Positions 19,023 to 28,303 of a DNA stretch of 64,000 bases are shown here, in pieces. Origin of the DNA: Myxacorys californica WJT36-NPBG1 (lineage in GTDB: Bacteria; Cyanobacteriota; Cyanobacteriia; Leptolyngbyales; Leptolyngbyaceae); assembly GCA_019359315.1 (NCBI GenBank), contig JAHHHO010000022.1:18062-82061 (forward strand). Reading direction: 5' to 3'. How positions within the stretch are numbered: the first letter of the stretch is position 1; every line of letters begins with the position of its first letter. The notes under the pieces were generated by a model. It did not search any database. It had not been told where the DNA came from and saw only the letters and a list, made by a program, of their open reading frames with translations. A program made the translations under genes and the position numbers.

Positions 19023-19064
19023 GCCCTTGTTAAAAACAAAACTTATCGTGTTTTTAACAAGGGC
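19023..19064. terminator. Bidirectional hairpin between DUF1830 and PAS-Crp genes
   Basis: A perfect 16-bp stem (GCCCTTGTTAAAAACA and its complement) with a 10-nt loop lies between convergent gene ends. The A/T-rich inner stem does not give a classical T-run, but position and stability support a shared terminator. Confidence 0.75.
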
Positions 19065-19129
19065 AATGTGATCGTTCCACACTGTTCAATCCTGGGTCTA
19101 CTACCCTAATTCTTAATCTTCAAAAATTC

Positions 19130-20347
19130 TTAATCTCTTAGAATTAAATGGTTATGGGAATCGAAATAAATTTTGCCTTGCTGCTGAAGTTGTCCGAGTA
19201 GGCGGGTAATCGTTACTCGCGTCGTACAGCAAGCGCTGGCAAAATCTTGATGCGTAAGTTTTACCTTTAACCGAACTTCAGGCTTGTTCCCGGTAGAAGC
19301 GTCACCAGATGCAGGAACCGCTTCCCCAACCTCTTCTTTCAACAAGCGCAACAACTGATTAAACCGCTCTTGCGTGCGCAGATGTCCGTGCATCATCAGA
19401 AACTTTTCCGCACGCTGTAACCGTTGCATAATACGCGGGAGTAGCGCTTGGGACAGTTCCAGTGATTGAGCCATTTCTGCAACTGGAATCCCAACTAGCT
19501 CCACATCCGAAAGCGCGATCGCTTGATAGACCGATAGCGTTGTCAAACACGCTCCAAACACTTGTTCTTCGGCCACTAAGCCCACCACAATTTCTTCGCC
19601 GCATTGAGAGAGCGTGGTCAGCTTCACAATGCCTTGCTTGACGAGCCATAGGGTCTGCGGCTCAAGAGGGATCACTTCTCCTTTGCGGTAGCGATCGCAG
19701 GAAGGAAACTTTGACACATCTTGACTTGCCTGAGTTAACGCCATCAGCGATCGCTGACGGCTGCTTAAATCTTGCACCTGCCATCGCAACAAAAGCGGTT
19801 CGTCTTGGTCGTTGCGAATCACATCGACGGTCAACCCTGCTTCAAACCAATCTTGCTGCCGCCGCTGTAACCGAACGCTCAACTGCGCCCGATTTCGCTG
19901 CCCGTTGGCTGAGCTATCTTGCTGACTAATCTGAGTCAGAATGTTACGAAATCCATTGCGATCGTCGAGGGTGACAAGACTCGATAAAGGTTTTCCGATC
20001 AGATAAAGCATATGGCGATCGAACAGGGTCACCGCTGCCCGATTCACTTCTTGAATCACTCCAGAAAGCGTCGTAATAATCAATGCATCGGGAGCAAATT
20101 CAAACAAGCTTTGATAGCGAAATCGCGCGGCATTTGCTTCGTGTTGAACAACGGTAAGAGCTTCGTTTTGGCGAGTCAATTCTTCTACAGCAACCTGCAA
20201 TTCTTCTGAAGCAAGCCCCAATTCTTTTAGCGCGATCGGCAGTACATCAGCTGTTACATTTTTCGATTGTGGCGACAACTGATGCAGTCCTAAAACCTGT
20301 CCATGGATAACTTGAATCTGCTTGTTCAATAAATCCATGTCATACAT
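19130..20347 (-). CDS. PAS-domain Crp/Fnr-family transcription regulator
   Basis: A 405-aa protein. Residues 5-70 form a coiled coil, 75-200 a PAS domain (FEFAPDALIITTLSGVIQEVN), 215-310 a cyclic-nucleotide-binding-like beta-roll (RKGEVIPLEPQTLWLVKQGIV), and the end a Crp winged helix (TRVTITRLLGQLQQQGKI) preceded by LTHQDFASACC. The roll lacks an obvious cAMP phosphate-binding RES-type motif, so the ligand, if any, is unknown. A PAS input on a Crp regulator suggests control by redox, light or a bound cofactor (inference). The front half resembles the histidine kinase at 17017. Confidence 0.88.
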   Translation of the reverse strand: MYDMDLLNKQIQVIHGQVLGLHQLSPQSKNVTADVLPIALKELGLASEELQVAVEELTRQNEALTVVQHEANAARFRYQSLFEFAPDALIITTLSGVIQEVNRAAVTLFDRHMLYLIGKPLSSLVTLDDRNGFRNILTQISQQDSSANGQRNRAQLSVRLQRRQQDWFEAGLTVDVIRNDQDEPLLLRWQVQDLSSRQRSLMALTQASQDVSKFPSCDRYRKGEVIPLEPQTLWLVKQGIVKLTTLSQCGEEIVVGLVAEEQVFGACLTTLSVYQAIALSDVELVGIPVAEMAQSLELSQALLPRIMQRLQRAEKFLMMHGHLRTQERFNQLLRLLKEEVGEAVPASGDASTGNKPEVRLKVKLTHQDFASACCTTRVTITRLLGQLQQQGKIYFDSHNHLILRD

Positions 20348-20496
20348 GCGTTTCTCCCCCTAGCCAGATACCTAGAACTAAGCATAAAGAATTACGCTCA
20401 ACTTTGCTATTGAACCAAATAGAGATTTCTTGTATTACCTGACTTGAGATTACTTTGCTTTGTCTCAAGTAAAGTAATCGTACAAAATTTTTTTAA

Positions 20497-21537
20497 TTAT
20501 ACAAATGTTCCTTCCTCATTTTCGATTTCAGTGCGTTTTGTCGCAAAGCCACTCAGAATAATTCCTCGAATCAATGACACTTCTTCATCCAAGCTCTTTG
20601 CATGATCCTCATATTTCAGGGCTGCCTTTTGTAAGTTGTGACCTTTCATTCGCCCTGCCATTTGGCGCGAAAACGTGACTTTTTCCTCCATCACCCGAAT
20701 TGCTGACCAAAGGGCATTTTCTAGATTCTGCGTTTGCTCGGATAGGAAGGCATCCGCTGTAAATGAATGCCCGGTATGACAGCGGAACCGGAGCGGATCT
20801 TCGTCACCAATCTGCCAAATGCTCCCGTTACACTCAGGACAGGTGTAGGTTGTTCGGGTTCCAATCGATTCAACGTTTTCCAGAAATTCCTGGGTGTTCA
20901 GTTGCTGTTCAGCAATTTTAGATTCAATTTCGATTTCTTTAGTCACTGGGTACGCTTCCTCCGGTTCTGCGGATTCAGTGGATAAACGGACGAGAAGGGC
21001 GGGAATTTCGGCAAGCGGCAGACAATGATCGACTTTGACAAATCGCAAGGCATTCTTCACCATGCTGGGGTATTCTGCTTCTTTCGGATCTTGTACGATC
21101 GCGACCCCGCCGCGTTTCTTGATCGCTTGCAATCCTACGGTGCCATCATCGAGAAAACCCGTCAACACCGCTCCTACCACCCTAGAACCATAAGCGAGGG
21201 CGGCAGAACGAAACAGCGCATCAACGGCGGGTCTAAATCGGTTTTCTTGAGGTCCGCGCACGACCCGTACGTATCCTTGATTCACCAACAAGTGATGATC
21301 GGGCGGCGCAACATAAATTCGCCCCGGTTGAAGCTTCTCTCCGTCCTTTGGGTGAGAGGCTGGCAGAGACCCTACCTCTGTCAGAATGTCGGGGATCATA
21401 CTCGCTCGATTGGGATCGAGGTGCTGAACGATCAAGATAGCAGCATTTATATCAGCAGGCAGAGCGCTAACGATCACACCGAGTGCTTTGAGTCCACCTG
21501 CTGAAGCTCCGATAACAATAATGTCGTGTCCAGGCAT
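20497..21537 (-). CDS. CheB-type protein-glutamate methylesterase, second copy
   Basis: A 346-aa paralogue of the protein at 15876. It shows catalytic Ser12 (IGASAGG), His39 (VQHLDPNR) and Asp131 (FLDDGTVG), the MFRSA-equivalent VDALFRSAALAYG, and a C-terminal zinc-ribbon-like CPECNGSIWQ with RCHTGHSFTADAFLSEQ. The receiver domain is again missing. It is the first minus-strand gene of the island; the PAS-Crp gene follows after 149 bp. Classical CheB needs phosphorylation by CheA; with no receiver, control here must differ. Confidence 0.93.
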   Translation of the reverse strand: MPGHDIIVIGASAGGLKALGVIVSALPADINAAILIVQHLDPNRASMIPDILTEVGSLPASHPKDGEKLQPGRIYVAPPDHHLLVNQGYVRVVRGPQENRFRPAVDALFRSAALAYGSRVVGAVLTGFLDDGTVGLQAIKKRGGVAIVQDPKEAEYPSMVKNALRFVKVDHCLPLAEIPALLVRLSTESAEPEEAYPVTKEIEIESKIAEQQLNTQEFLENVESIGTRTTYTCPECNGSIWQIGDEDPLRFRCHTGHSFTADAFLSEQTQNLENALWSAIRVMEEKVTFSRQMAGRMKGHNLQKAALKYEDHAKSLDEEVSLIRGIILSGFATKRTEIENEEGTFV

Positions 21538-21837
21538 AAATTTCTTCTAATTTTCTCTGTGTTTGTACTTTGCTCTATGTTTGTAAATGTAAGTTTTGTA
21601 AATGAGAATAGCACCATCTACTCCGCATATTCACAATGATTCAGCACAAATAAAATAATCAATTTTCCATTCAAATGCTTGTCGAAATATGATTTTCAAC
21701 AGCAAAATATCATGCTAACTCTAACATCTACAAATCCTACAGAAGAACCATATGCGATCGTGCAGCGAGACAATCCCGAGACACACGGAATTTCTCATCA
21801 CCGATGTTCTCAACCGCAAAACAAATCTATTTGCGAA
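21538..21837. other. Intergenic gap
   Basis: This 300-bp gap precedes the CheB gene and so probably carries its promoter. A plus-strand frame from 21714 (MLTLTSTNPTEEPYAIVQ) runs into the antisense of the next gene; it is not well enough supported to call. Confidence 0.35.
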
Positions 21838-22581
21838 TCAGTAAATGCTTCTCCACGCTTTGACGGTTCCTTGACCGATCGCACTATCCACTACTTCGCC
21901 GTTATCCGCGATCGCTCTGAGTTGAACGTTCTGTGGCGCATTCCTGAGCGCAGTTGCTAATTCTGGATTGATTGGAAACTGCCCGTTTTTGTTCTGGAGC
22001 TGAAAAACGCGATCGCCCGCTTTGACTGATAGCTCGGTAATCTTTTGAACGCCATTATTAGCAACGCAAATAGAATCGGGAAAGTCATCATAAAAATATC
22101 CAAACGGATAATATCCAAACCTTGAGGCATGTAACCGACGATGAAACGGGAATGAATGCCGAGCGAGTCCTCCAAAGTTATGCCTAGAGCTAATCGCACA
22201 TTCTCGTCCACTGTAAGCCAACAGCACACGCACCGAGTCAGGCTTCCACAGACTAACGACCTTGACTTGACTATTGGTATTGCGGAACGATCTCGGAAAA
22301 TAATTTTGATCAAAGACCGCGAGCGATTCTCCCTCAAACGGATCAATCACTCTCACAGGCTGCGACCACGGCACCCGCAAATTTGGCTGCAAGATCGACG
22401 ATCGCACGATCGGCAGCCCCGATGTAGACGTTTGCGCAGCGAGTTTTCCAAGGTTGCGATCGGCGCTCATCGCGGGGGAACTTAAGAGGCTGGTGGTTAC
22501 AAGTGCAGCAATTCCTACAGAGTTGCACAGGGCGCTAATTGTACCAGTCCGAATCCAAGACCTCATCAAGCAAGTTAACAT
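21838..22581 (-). CDS. Secreted hypothetical protein
   Basis: A protein of about 247 aa with an N-terminal signal peptide (hydrophobic VGIAALVTTSLLSSPAMSA, cleavage likely after AMSA). The mature part has no recognised domain; it includes aromatic-rich SRFGYYPFGYFYDDF and a C-terminal region that resembles a small beta domain (KITELSVKAGDRVFQLQ). The start MLTCLMRSW at 22581 is preferred to ATG at 22596 because a more usual signal-peptide length results, but either is possible. It may be periplasmic or on the cell surface. Function unknown. Confidence 0.7.
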   Translation of the reverse strand: MLTCLMRSWIRTGTISALCNSVGIAALVTTSLLSSPAMSADRNLGKLAAQTSTSGLPIVRSSILQPNLRVPWSQPVRVIDPFEGESLAVFDQNYFPRSFRNTNSQVKVVSLWKPDSVRVLLAYSGRECAISSRHNFGGLARHSFPFHRRLHASRFGYYPFGYFYDDFPDSICVANNGVQKITELSVKAGDRVFQLQNKNGQFPINPELATALRNAPQNVQLRAIADNGEVVDSAIGQGTVKAWRSIY

Positions 22582-22776
22582 CGCTCTTCCACTCAATCAG
22601 CAGGATATAGTTTGATTCTAGCGATTGGTTTTACGATCAGGGAGCGGGAGAAATGAAGGAAATGCTTGGATGTTGTTTTGTCCACTGCCTGTCCAGACTT
22701 GAAGCTAAACGTCAGTAGAAACCAGCTTCATACCCTAGATAACGTCAATGGATGACCAACTTAAATACGTAGGTAT

Positions 22777-23284
22777 AGGACTTACGTAAATCATTACAGA
22801 TGTTTCAGTGCAGCCGTAGGTCTTTACAAACAGAGTGCCTGTGGTAAGGAGGTTGCTTCTGGCGCAAGGAAGGTTGCTTTCGACGGAAGGAGGGTTGCTT
22901 CTGGCGCAAGGAAGGTTGCTTTCGACGGAAGGAGGGTTGCTTCTGGCGCAAGGAAGGTTGCTTTCGACGGAAGGAAGGTTGCTTCTGGCGCAAGGAAGGT
23001 TGCTTTCGACGGAAGGAAGGTTGCTTCTGGTGTAAGGAAAGTTGCTTCCCAACGCAAGGAAGGTTGCTTCTAGTTTAAGGAAGGTTGCTTCTGGTGTAAG
23101 GAAGGTTGCTTCCCAACGCAAGGAAGGTTGCTTCTAGTTTAAGGAAGGTTGCTTTCGACGGAAGGAAGGCTGCTTCTGCCGTAACGAACCTTGCTTCTAG
23201 CGTAAGGAATATTGCTTCTGTGATGAAGTCTAGGTTCGTGTCGTTATAAGGTCAGTGTTTTGATGTCACCAGTGCGTAAGTCCT
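22777..23284. mobile_element. MITE-like element holding a minisatellite
   Basis: AGGACTTACG at 22777-22786 is matched by its exact complement CGTAAGTCCT at 23275-23284, enclosing the tandem array. AGGACTTACG is a common terminal motif of cyanobacterial insertion sequences and MITEs (from general knowledge). No transposase frame is present inside. No target duplication could be confirmed. Confidence 0.5.
22846..23230. repeat. 21-bp minisatellite with higher-order structure
   Basis: Eighteen units share the core GGTTGCTT followed by a variable nine- or ten-base part and a GGAA lead; spacing is 21 bp, or 22 bp in two places. By variable part the order is (AB)x4, (CDE)x2, B, F, G and a decayed last unit. 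A ends ctggcgcaa, B tcgacggaa, C ctggtgtaa, D cccaacgcaa, E ctagtttaa. Frames through it are open on both strands because the unit is seven codons long. Confidence 0.95.
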
Positions 23285-23297
23285 GATATAGAGAAAT

Positions 23298-25505
23298 TTA
23301 GGACGTGGATTTTCTGGCTTGAATCCACGCTGTCTGACTGCTCCAAATCACCGTTTGATTAGTCAAGCGAGTCGAGAAAATCCGCTGAATTTGGGCGAGT
23401 TCAGTGGGGGACAACACGCGAGCGAGGTGATCTGCATAGGTGAGTTGACTTGGGTTAGAGGTAAACCAACGATCAATCAACGATTCCGATAGATATACCT
23501 CGGTTTGGGTCTGCTCGGTTTGCAACTCGACCTCGAAGCCTACTTGCTCAAAGTAAGAGTGCAAGTCTTGGGTCGTCCAATTCAGCTTAGGATCCGCAGA
23601 CTGGCTATAAATTGCTTCCTCGGCTTGCTGCCAGCGATCGTACAGTTTCGAGTTTACCCAAGACGGATCAGCCAGTCGATACAATCGCTGGGCAGCTCGT
23701 GGAACGGATTCTGCTAACACAACTCGCCCATTTGCTGTCATCAGCGATGCGAGTGATGCAACCATATCCGCTTTATCGACCTCAGCTTGAAGGGCGTTGC
23801 GTCCAATGATGCGATCGAACGGTATGGACTCTGGCAAAGCTTGCACCAGAATCGGACGAGATAGTTCCGGCAAGGACTGCATTTGCTCACTCAATGCCGC
23901 AAAGTCTTTCTCACTTTGCACACGAGCATACACACCTCCTTCGGGAACTTGACGAATCGCTTCCCACACGAGCAAACCGCTACCTGCATTCAAATCGAGA
24001 ATCACATGATGGCGCTGCGGCTGTGCGATCGTAAAAATGCGATCGCGAACCTTCCCTAGCGTTTCTCCCACTTGACCGAGCGAGCGGGCTATCCATCGAT
24101 CTACACTCGAATTGGCAGGACTTACCGTGAGCGTTTCAGGCATCTCAATTCCGATTCCTTCGATCAAGGCCGCCAGTTGCGCTTCGCGATCGCGCTGCAC
24201 CCTGATTCGAATCGAGCCTTCAAATCCTTGCTCTGACGGTTGATAAAACACTTGACCTTGCAAATTGCTGGGTAGGTACTGCTGTGCGACCCAATGTTCT
24301 CGATACGAGTGCGGATAGAGATAGCCTGCTCCATCTCCAAACCCCTGTCGGTCGCGATTCGAGTCGCGCAGATGCAGCGGTACTTCTGCTTCGCGTTCTC
24401 GCTCCACAGCAGATAGCGCATCGAAAAAGCCCATTACACTGTTTGATTTGGGTGCAGTCGCAAGATACAGTGCTGCTTGCGCCAGCGGATAGCGACCTTC
24501 CGGCATTCCCACCCGATCAAACGCCGTAGCACAAGCATTCACAACCACGATCGCATTCGGATCAGCGAGTCCCACATCTTCGCCCGCTAAAATCAGCATG
24601 CGACGAAAGAGGAATCGCGGATCTTCTCCGGCATACACCATCCGCGCCAACCAATACATCGCCGCATCTGGATCAGAACCGCGCAAGCTTTTAATGAAGG
24701 CGCTAATCGTGTCAAAGTGGGCATCGCCTTCTTTGTCATACAGAACCGCGCGTTGCTGGATCGACTCTTCCGCGATCGTCATGGTGAGATGAATGATACC
24801 TTGGTCGTTCGGTGGTGTCGTTTTGACAGCTAGTTCCAGTGCATTGAGGAGCGATCTAGCATCCCCATTTGCAACATTCACCAAATGATCAAGTGCGTCT
24901 GGATCAAGAGCAATATTTAAGGTTCCATAGCCACGAGTGCGATCGTGCAACGCTTGCTCAACCACTTGCTTCAGGTCGTCAAACGTGAGTGGTTTGAGTT
25001 GGAAAATGCGCGATCGACTGACCAACGCTTTGTTGACTTCAAAGTAAGGATTCTCGGTCGTCGCTCCAATCAGAATAACAGTTCCATTTTCCACCCACGG
25101 CAGCAGCGCATCTTGTTGCGCTTTGTTGAATCGATGGACTTCATCGACAAAGAGAATCGTGCGCTGATTCGATTGTCGATATCGCTCCTGGGCAGTTGCG
25201 ATCGCGTCTCGAATGTCTTTAATACCTGCAAGAACCGCATTGATCGCAATGAAATGAGCCTTCGTAGTGTTGGCAATGATTTGTGCGATCGTAGTTTTTC
25301 CGGTTCCTGGTGGGCCGGAGAAGATCAGCGAAGACAACTGATCCGCTTGAATGGCGCGGCGTAATAATCGTCCTTGACCAACGATCTCGGTTTGTCCAAT
25401 AAATTCATCGATCGTTCTGGGCCGCATTCGAGCAGCAAGTGGGGCTTCTTCAGAAGCGCGACGAGGCAAGTCAAATAGATCCACGGGCTTAAGAAAGGCT
25501 GTCAC
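23298..25505 (-). CDS. rarA: RarA/MgsA AAA+ ATPase fused to a SAM methyltransferase-like domain
   Basis: RarA (MgsA) works at stalled replication forks. Residues 1-430 are a normal RarA: Walker [10 protein letters not shown] (Lys70), Walker B LFVDEVHR (Asp121, Glu122), and the C-terminal helical MgsA region with [13 protein letters not shown] near the end. Residues from about 450 form a second domain with [16 protein letters not shown] (SAM-binding-like glycine loop), a methyltransferase fold; the catalytic motif is not obvious, so it may be inactive. The 735-aa length is well over the usual 430-450 aa. Fusion versions occur in cyanobacteria. It lies alone after the minisatellite. Confidence 0.92.
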   Translation of the reverse strand: MTAFLKPVDLFDLPRRASEEAPLAARMRPRTIDEFIGQTEIVGQGRLLRRAIQADQLSSLIFSGPPGTGKTTIAQIIANTTKAHFIAINAVLAGIKDIRDAIATAQERYRQSNQRTILFVDEVHRFNKAQQDALLPWVENGTVILIGATTENPYFEVNKALVSRSRIFQLKPLTFDDLKQVVEQALHDRTRGYGTLNIALDPDALDHLVNVANGDARSLLNALELAVKTTPPNDQGIIHLTMTIAEESIQQRAVLYDKEGDAHFDTISAFIKSLRGSDPDAAMYWLARMVYAGEDPRFLFRRMLILAGEDVGLADPNAIVVVNACATAFDRVGMPEGRYPLAQAALYLATAPKSNSVMGFFDALSAVEREREAEVPLHLRDSNRDRQGFGDGAGYLYPHSYREHWVAQQYLPSNLQGQVFYQPSEQGFEGSIRIRVQRDREAQLAALIEGIGIEMPETLTVSPANSSVDRWIARSLGQVGETLGKVRDRIFTIAQPQRHHVILDLNAGSGLLVWEAIRQVPEGGVYARVQSEKDFAALSEQMQSLPELSRPILVQALPESIPFDRIIGRNALQAEVDKADMVASLASLMTANGRVVLAESVPRAAQRLYRLADPSWVNSKLYDRWQQAEEAIYSQSADPKLNWTTQDLHSYFEQVGFEVELQTEQTQTEVYLSESLIDRWFTSNPSQLTYADHLARVLSPTELAQIQRIFSTRLTNQTVIWSSQTAWIQARKSTS

Positions 25506-26097
25506 AACTGAGAAATAAACTGTAGCACTGTAAGCTTTCTCCTTTGCTTACAGGAGTAATACCAAGTTAAACAAGATCTGCTAGGAATGAGGTCAACTGC
25601 CTTCAGGGTGTCGGATACTCATTCTGATCGCAGGACGACACTCGATGGGTCAATCCTCAACATCAATCCTCAACAATAGTGACTCAATAGCCTCACTTGA
25701 CGAGCCAATGGCACAAACTGACTAGGGAAGATACTGAATTGACGGGTCAATGGACTGCATTGGTTAGGGAAGATACTGAATCAATCGACTAGGAGAGATA
25801 CTGAATCGACGCGTCGATGGCACGAACCGACTAGGGAAGATACTGAATCGAGGGATGGAGCGATTGAACGCACAGGACGATTAGCGTTGCAGAGCTTCCC
25901 AAGAAGTGCTTCCCTACTCTTGCTGTCCCTGTTGCGAGAGATTTTTTAGGGCATTTGCCGCAACGATTGATTTGGTATGAGTTGACTGCAATACCTAAAA
26001 TCCAGCAAAGCTGCGTTATTTAGAACCGCCGAGAATTAAAGAAGTCAGTGCTGACCCCTTTCGTTTATAGTGGGTAGCTGACTCTTTGAGAACATCC
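25506..26097. other. Intergenic gap with a short repeat array
   Basis: No gene is supported in 592 bp between divergent genes. The centre holds the repeats listed separately; the flanks are ordinary. Promoters of rarA and the acyltransferase gene should lie here. Confidence 0.4.
25690..25860. repeat. Interspersed repeat array around tagggaagatactgaat
   Basis: Four copies of a TAGGGAAGATACTGAAT-like sequence start at 25723, 25765, 25790 and 25832. Spacing alternates 42, 25, 42, so the true unit is 67 bp repeated about 2.5 times; the longer unit also includes CGATGGCACGAACCGAC. The copies are imperfect. Confidence 0.8.
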
Positions 26098-27033
26098 ATG
26101 ACTAGGGATTGGGATAGCAAAAAAGCGAGAGAAAATCGGTTTGATGGCTGGTCACTAGAGGGACGAGACCCCAGCGTCATTCAAGCCCTTCTGCCGTTAG
26201 GAGACTGGCTCTATCGCCACTATTTTCGGGTGACAAGCGATGGCTGGCAGCACTTACCCCCATCGGGAAAGATGTTGATTGTCGGATCTCACAATGGCGG
26301 CATGATCGCCCCAGACACCTTGATGTTTATGGTGGACTGGTTTCACCGCTTTGGTGCAGAACGATTAGTGTATGGGCTGATGCACCCCAACGTCTGGATG
26401 GTTCCTGGGTATTCCAAACTGACGGTGCAATTAGGAGCCATCCGAGCGCATCCTCACATGGCAGCGGCTGCTCTGCAAAAGGATGCAGCAGTCTTGGTCT
26501 ACCCTGGCGGCGCTGAAGATTTATGGCGACCGCACCACGATCGTCATCGCATTCACTTTGCAGGACGGAAAGGGTTTATTAAACTCGCCCTGCGAGAAGG
26601 GGTGCCCATTGTTCCGGCGATCTCGATCGGTGCTCACGAGACGCTGATCATTCTGGCGAATCTCTACCCGCAACTGCGACAACTGCACGAGTGGGGAATG
26701 CCGTGGCCGTTGGGGATTGATCCGATCGTCTTTCCCGTTTACCTAGGATTGCCGTGGGGATTAGCAGTGGGTCCGTTGCCTAACATTCCGTTGCCTGTGC
26801 AGATCCACACTCGGGTGTGTGCGCCGATCGTGTTTGAGCGCGCAGGTCGGGCAGCGGCAAACGATCGGGACTATGTCGATGCCTGCTATGAGCAAGTCTG
26901 TATGCAGATGCAACAGGAACTCGATCGACTTGTGCAAGGGTTGGACGGTCTCGCTCCCAATGGCGGTGGCGTCGAGCCGTTGCCTAACGAAGCCGTAGGA
27001 ACTGGCAGCCCTATGGATGTTGCAGACGTGTGA
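26098..27033 (+). CDS. Lysophospholipid acyltransferase family protein
   Basis: A 311-aa acyltransferase of the PlsC/DGAT-like superfamily, which moves acyl chains to glycerolipids or related acceptors. The SHNGGMIAPD motif replaces the usual HxxxxD but keeps His and Asp; KMLIVGSHN precedes it, and VYPGGAEDLWR matches the later PGG block, with GVPIVPAISIGAHE following. A membrane-surface enzyme is expected. ATG at 26098 starts soon after an in-frame TTG at 26086. The pattern is closer to diacylglycerol/wax-type acyltransferases than to classical PlsC. A transposon scar follows downstream. Confidence 0.85.
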   Translation: MTRDWDSKKARENRFDGWSLEGRDPSVIQALLPLGDWLYRHYFRVTSDGWQHLPPSGKMLIVGSHNGGMIAPDTLMFMVDWFHRFGAERLVYGLMHPNVWMVPGYSKLTVQLGAIRAHPHMAAAALQKDAAVLVYPGGAEDLWRPHHDRHRIHFAGRKGFIKLALREGVPIVPAISIGAHETLIILANLYPQLRQLHEWGMPWPLGIDPIVFPVYLGLPWGLAVGPLPNIPLPVQIHTRVCAPIVFERAGRAAANDRDYVDACYEQVCMQMQQELDRLVQGLDGLAPNGGGVEPLPNEAVGTGSPMDVADV

Positions 27034-27096
27034 AAACGGCGAAAGTTGTTCATCCGCCGTCCAGCTAGAAAAATCTGATCTTAGTTCGGAAGGTGG

Positions 27097-27282
27097 GTGT
27101 TAGCTCTCTTCTTCCAATTGGAACTGCTTCTAAAATTATTGCCAACTGAATCGCAACTCCGATTGGAGCGTTGGGAGATCGATTCCGAAGACACGCAAAT
27201 TACTTTAGTGATTCGCTCTATTCAAACTCAAATTCACTGTTCAGGTTGTCAAAGGTTAAGCTATCGGGCGGAGTTTGTAAAA
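27097..27282 (+). pseudogene. ISL3-family transposase N-terminal fragment
   Basis: The fragment reads LLLKLLPTESQLRLERWEID and then SIQTQIHCSGCQRLSYR, which matches the start of ISL3-family transposases including the first CxxC of their zinc domain. The rest of the transposase is missing. It is interrupted by IS256-type sequence at about 27283. GTG at 27097 opens the frame but the original start is unclear. Confidence 0.7.
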
Positions 27283-27438
27283 TGTTCTGTGTCAGAGGGT
27301 CAGAAGTTTGATCTAATAAACCTCTGAACCGAAAGAACAACGATTATGACATTTCGACCTGAATTGCTCGATGAATTGCTGAAACACTATCAAAGTCCGG
27401 ACGACTTAGTAGGAGAAGGAGAAATTCTGAAACAGCAG
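27283..27438 (+). pseudogene. IS256-family transposase 5' fragment
   Basis: ATG at 27346 begins MTFRPELLDELLKHYQSPDD and LVGEGEILKQ, the typical start of IS256-family transposases. The following LTKALVERAL-type sequence is missing: homology stops at about 27436. The preceding GTTCTGTGTCAGAGG (27282 on) looks like the left end of such an element. The remnant thus joins directly to the 3' end of the ZIP-like gene. Confidence 0.75.
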
Positions 27439-28227
27439 CTACAACACCAGCAGCAGCGCAGCATATCCAACTGCCCCCACCGCAAATGCCCAGAAGCGGC
27501 TTTCTCGTTCTTCTGGCAGTTCTTCTTTTAATACATTAAGCACAATACCACCCGCTAAAAATGCAAACAGAATTGCGATCGCAGCGTTAGAGAGTTTTGT
27601 GCCACTACCGATCGCCCAACCTGCAATCACAGCAGCGGCTAAAATCCAGCGTCCGGCGTGGTCGTACATCTTCTTGTGGTGTTCGCGCAAGCCATAGTCA
27701 TTCACGATAAAGTGCAGGGCCATAGCGATCGCGAAAAATAGCAGACTTGTTAACCCTGACACTTCCCGATGCAGCAGCAGGTAGCCAATCAACGCATTAT
27801 AAATAGCAAAGGAAGCCATGTGTAGCCAGAACATTTCAGTACTGGTCACATCTCCATTGCCCATCTCTTGGCTTCGTCGCCGTGATATTTTCGCGGCTCG
27901 TTCCAATCCGTAAAATACAGCTAGACCAAATAACGCCAACAAATAGATGTGATGTTCTAGAAACGCTAGTTCTACATTTAAGTCTTGCTGGATCGTTTTC
28001 TGGGCGTCGCTTAGATCAGGCAGAATATGTACAAACACATAAGCAACCGAAACACCACTGCTAAATGAGAGCCAATAGCTACGAGGAGTTGCTTGAAGAA
28101 ACCGTAATCGACTAGAGAACAGGTGAATTAGTGCCAATCCTACAGCCAGAAATCCTGTTAATATAATTAGCTCTATTGAAGGGACAGATGCTTCAGGAAT
28201 TGCAGCAAGCATATTTATAGAGTTCAT
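27439..28227 (-). CDS. ZIP-like integral membrane protein
   Basis: A 262-aa protein with about seven to eight membrane segments. GVSVAYVFVHILPDL resembles the metal-site helix of ZIP zinc/iron transporters, and a second helix has ALHFIVNDYGLREHH with His residues that could bind metal. The C-terminus FLAGGIVLNVLKEELPEERE resembles the last ZIP helices. Metal transport is therefore likely but substrate and direction are unknown. The stop codon lies only about 3 bp from the IS256 fragment, so the last codons could have been altered by the rearrangement, though the final helix looks complete. Confidence 0.75.
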   Translation of the reverse strand: MNSINMLAAIPEASVPSIELIILTGFLAVGLALIHLFSSRLRFLQATPRSYWLSFSSGVSVAYVFVHILPDLSDAQKTIQQDLNVELAFLEHHIYLLALFGLAVFYGLERAAKISRRRSQEMGNGDVTSTEMFWLHMASFAIYNALIGYLLLHREVSGLTSLLFFAIAMALHFIVNDYGLREHHKKMYDHAGRWILAAAVIAGWAIGSGTKLSNAAIAILFAFLAGGIVLNVLKEELPEERESRFWAFAVGAVGYAALLLVL

Positions 28228-28303
28228 TACAATTATCCATTAGCTTGCTTAAAACCAGATTTTAGCAAGTCTTCCAATCGGTGGATCTTGGAATTAAGTT
28301 TTG

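Noticed and set aside
21714..21960. Plus-strand ORF starting MLTLTSTNPTEE
   Set aside because: Its second half is antisense to the secreted-protein gene, and no family or ribosome site supports it.
22735..23121. Long open frames on both strands across the minisatellite
   Set aside because: The repeat unit is seven codons long, so any frame lacking a stop in one unit stays open. No start site or domain supports translation.
22846..23230. Possible CRISPR array
   Set aside because: Repeats are directly tandem with no unique spacers, and the unit is 21 bp.
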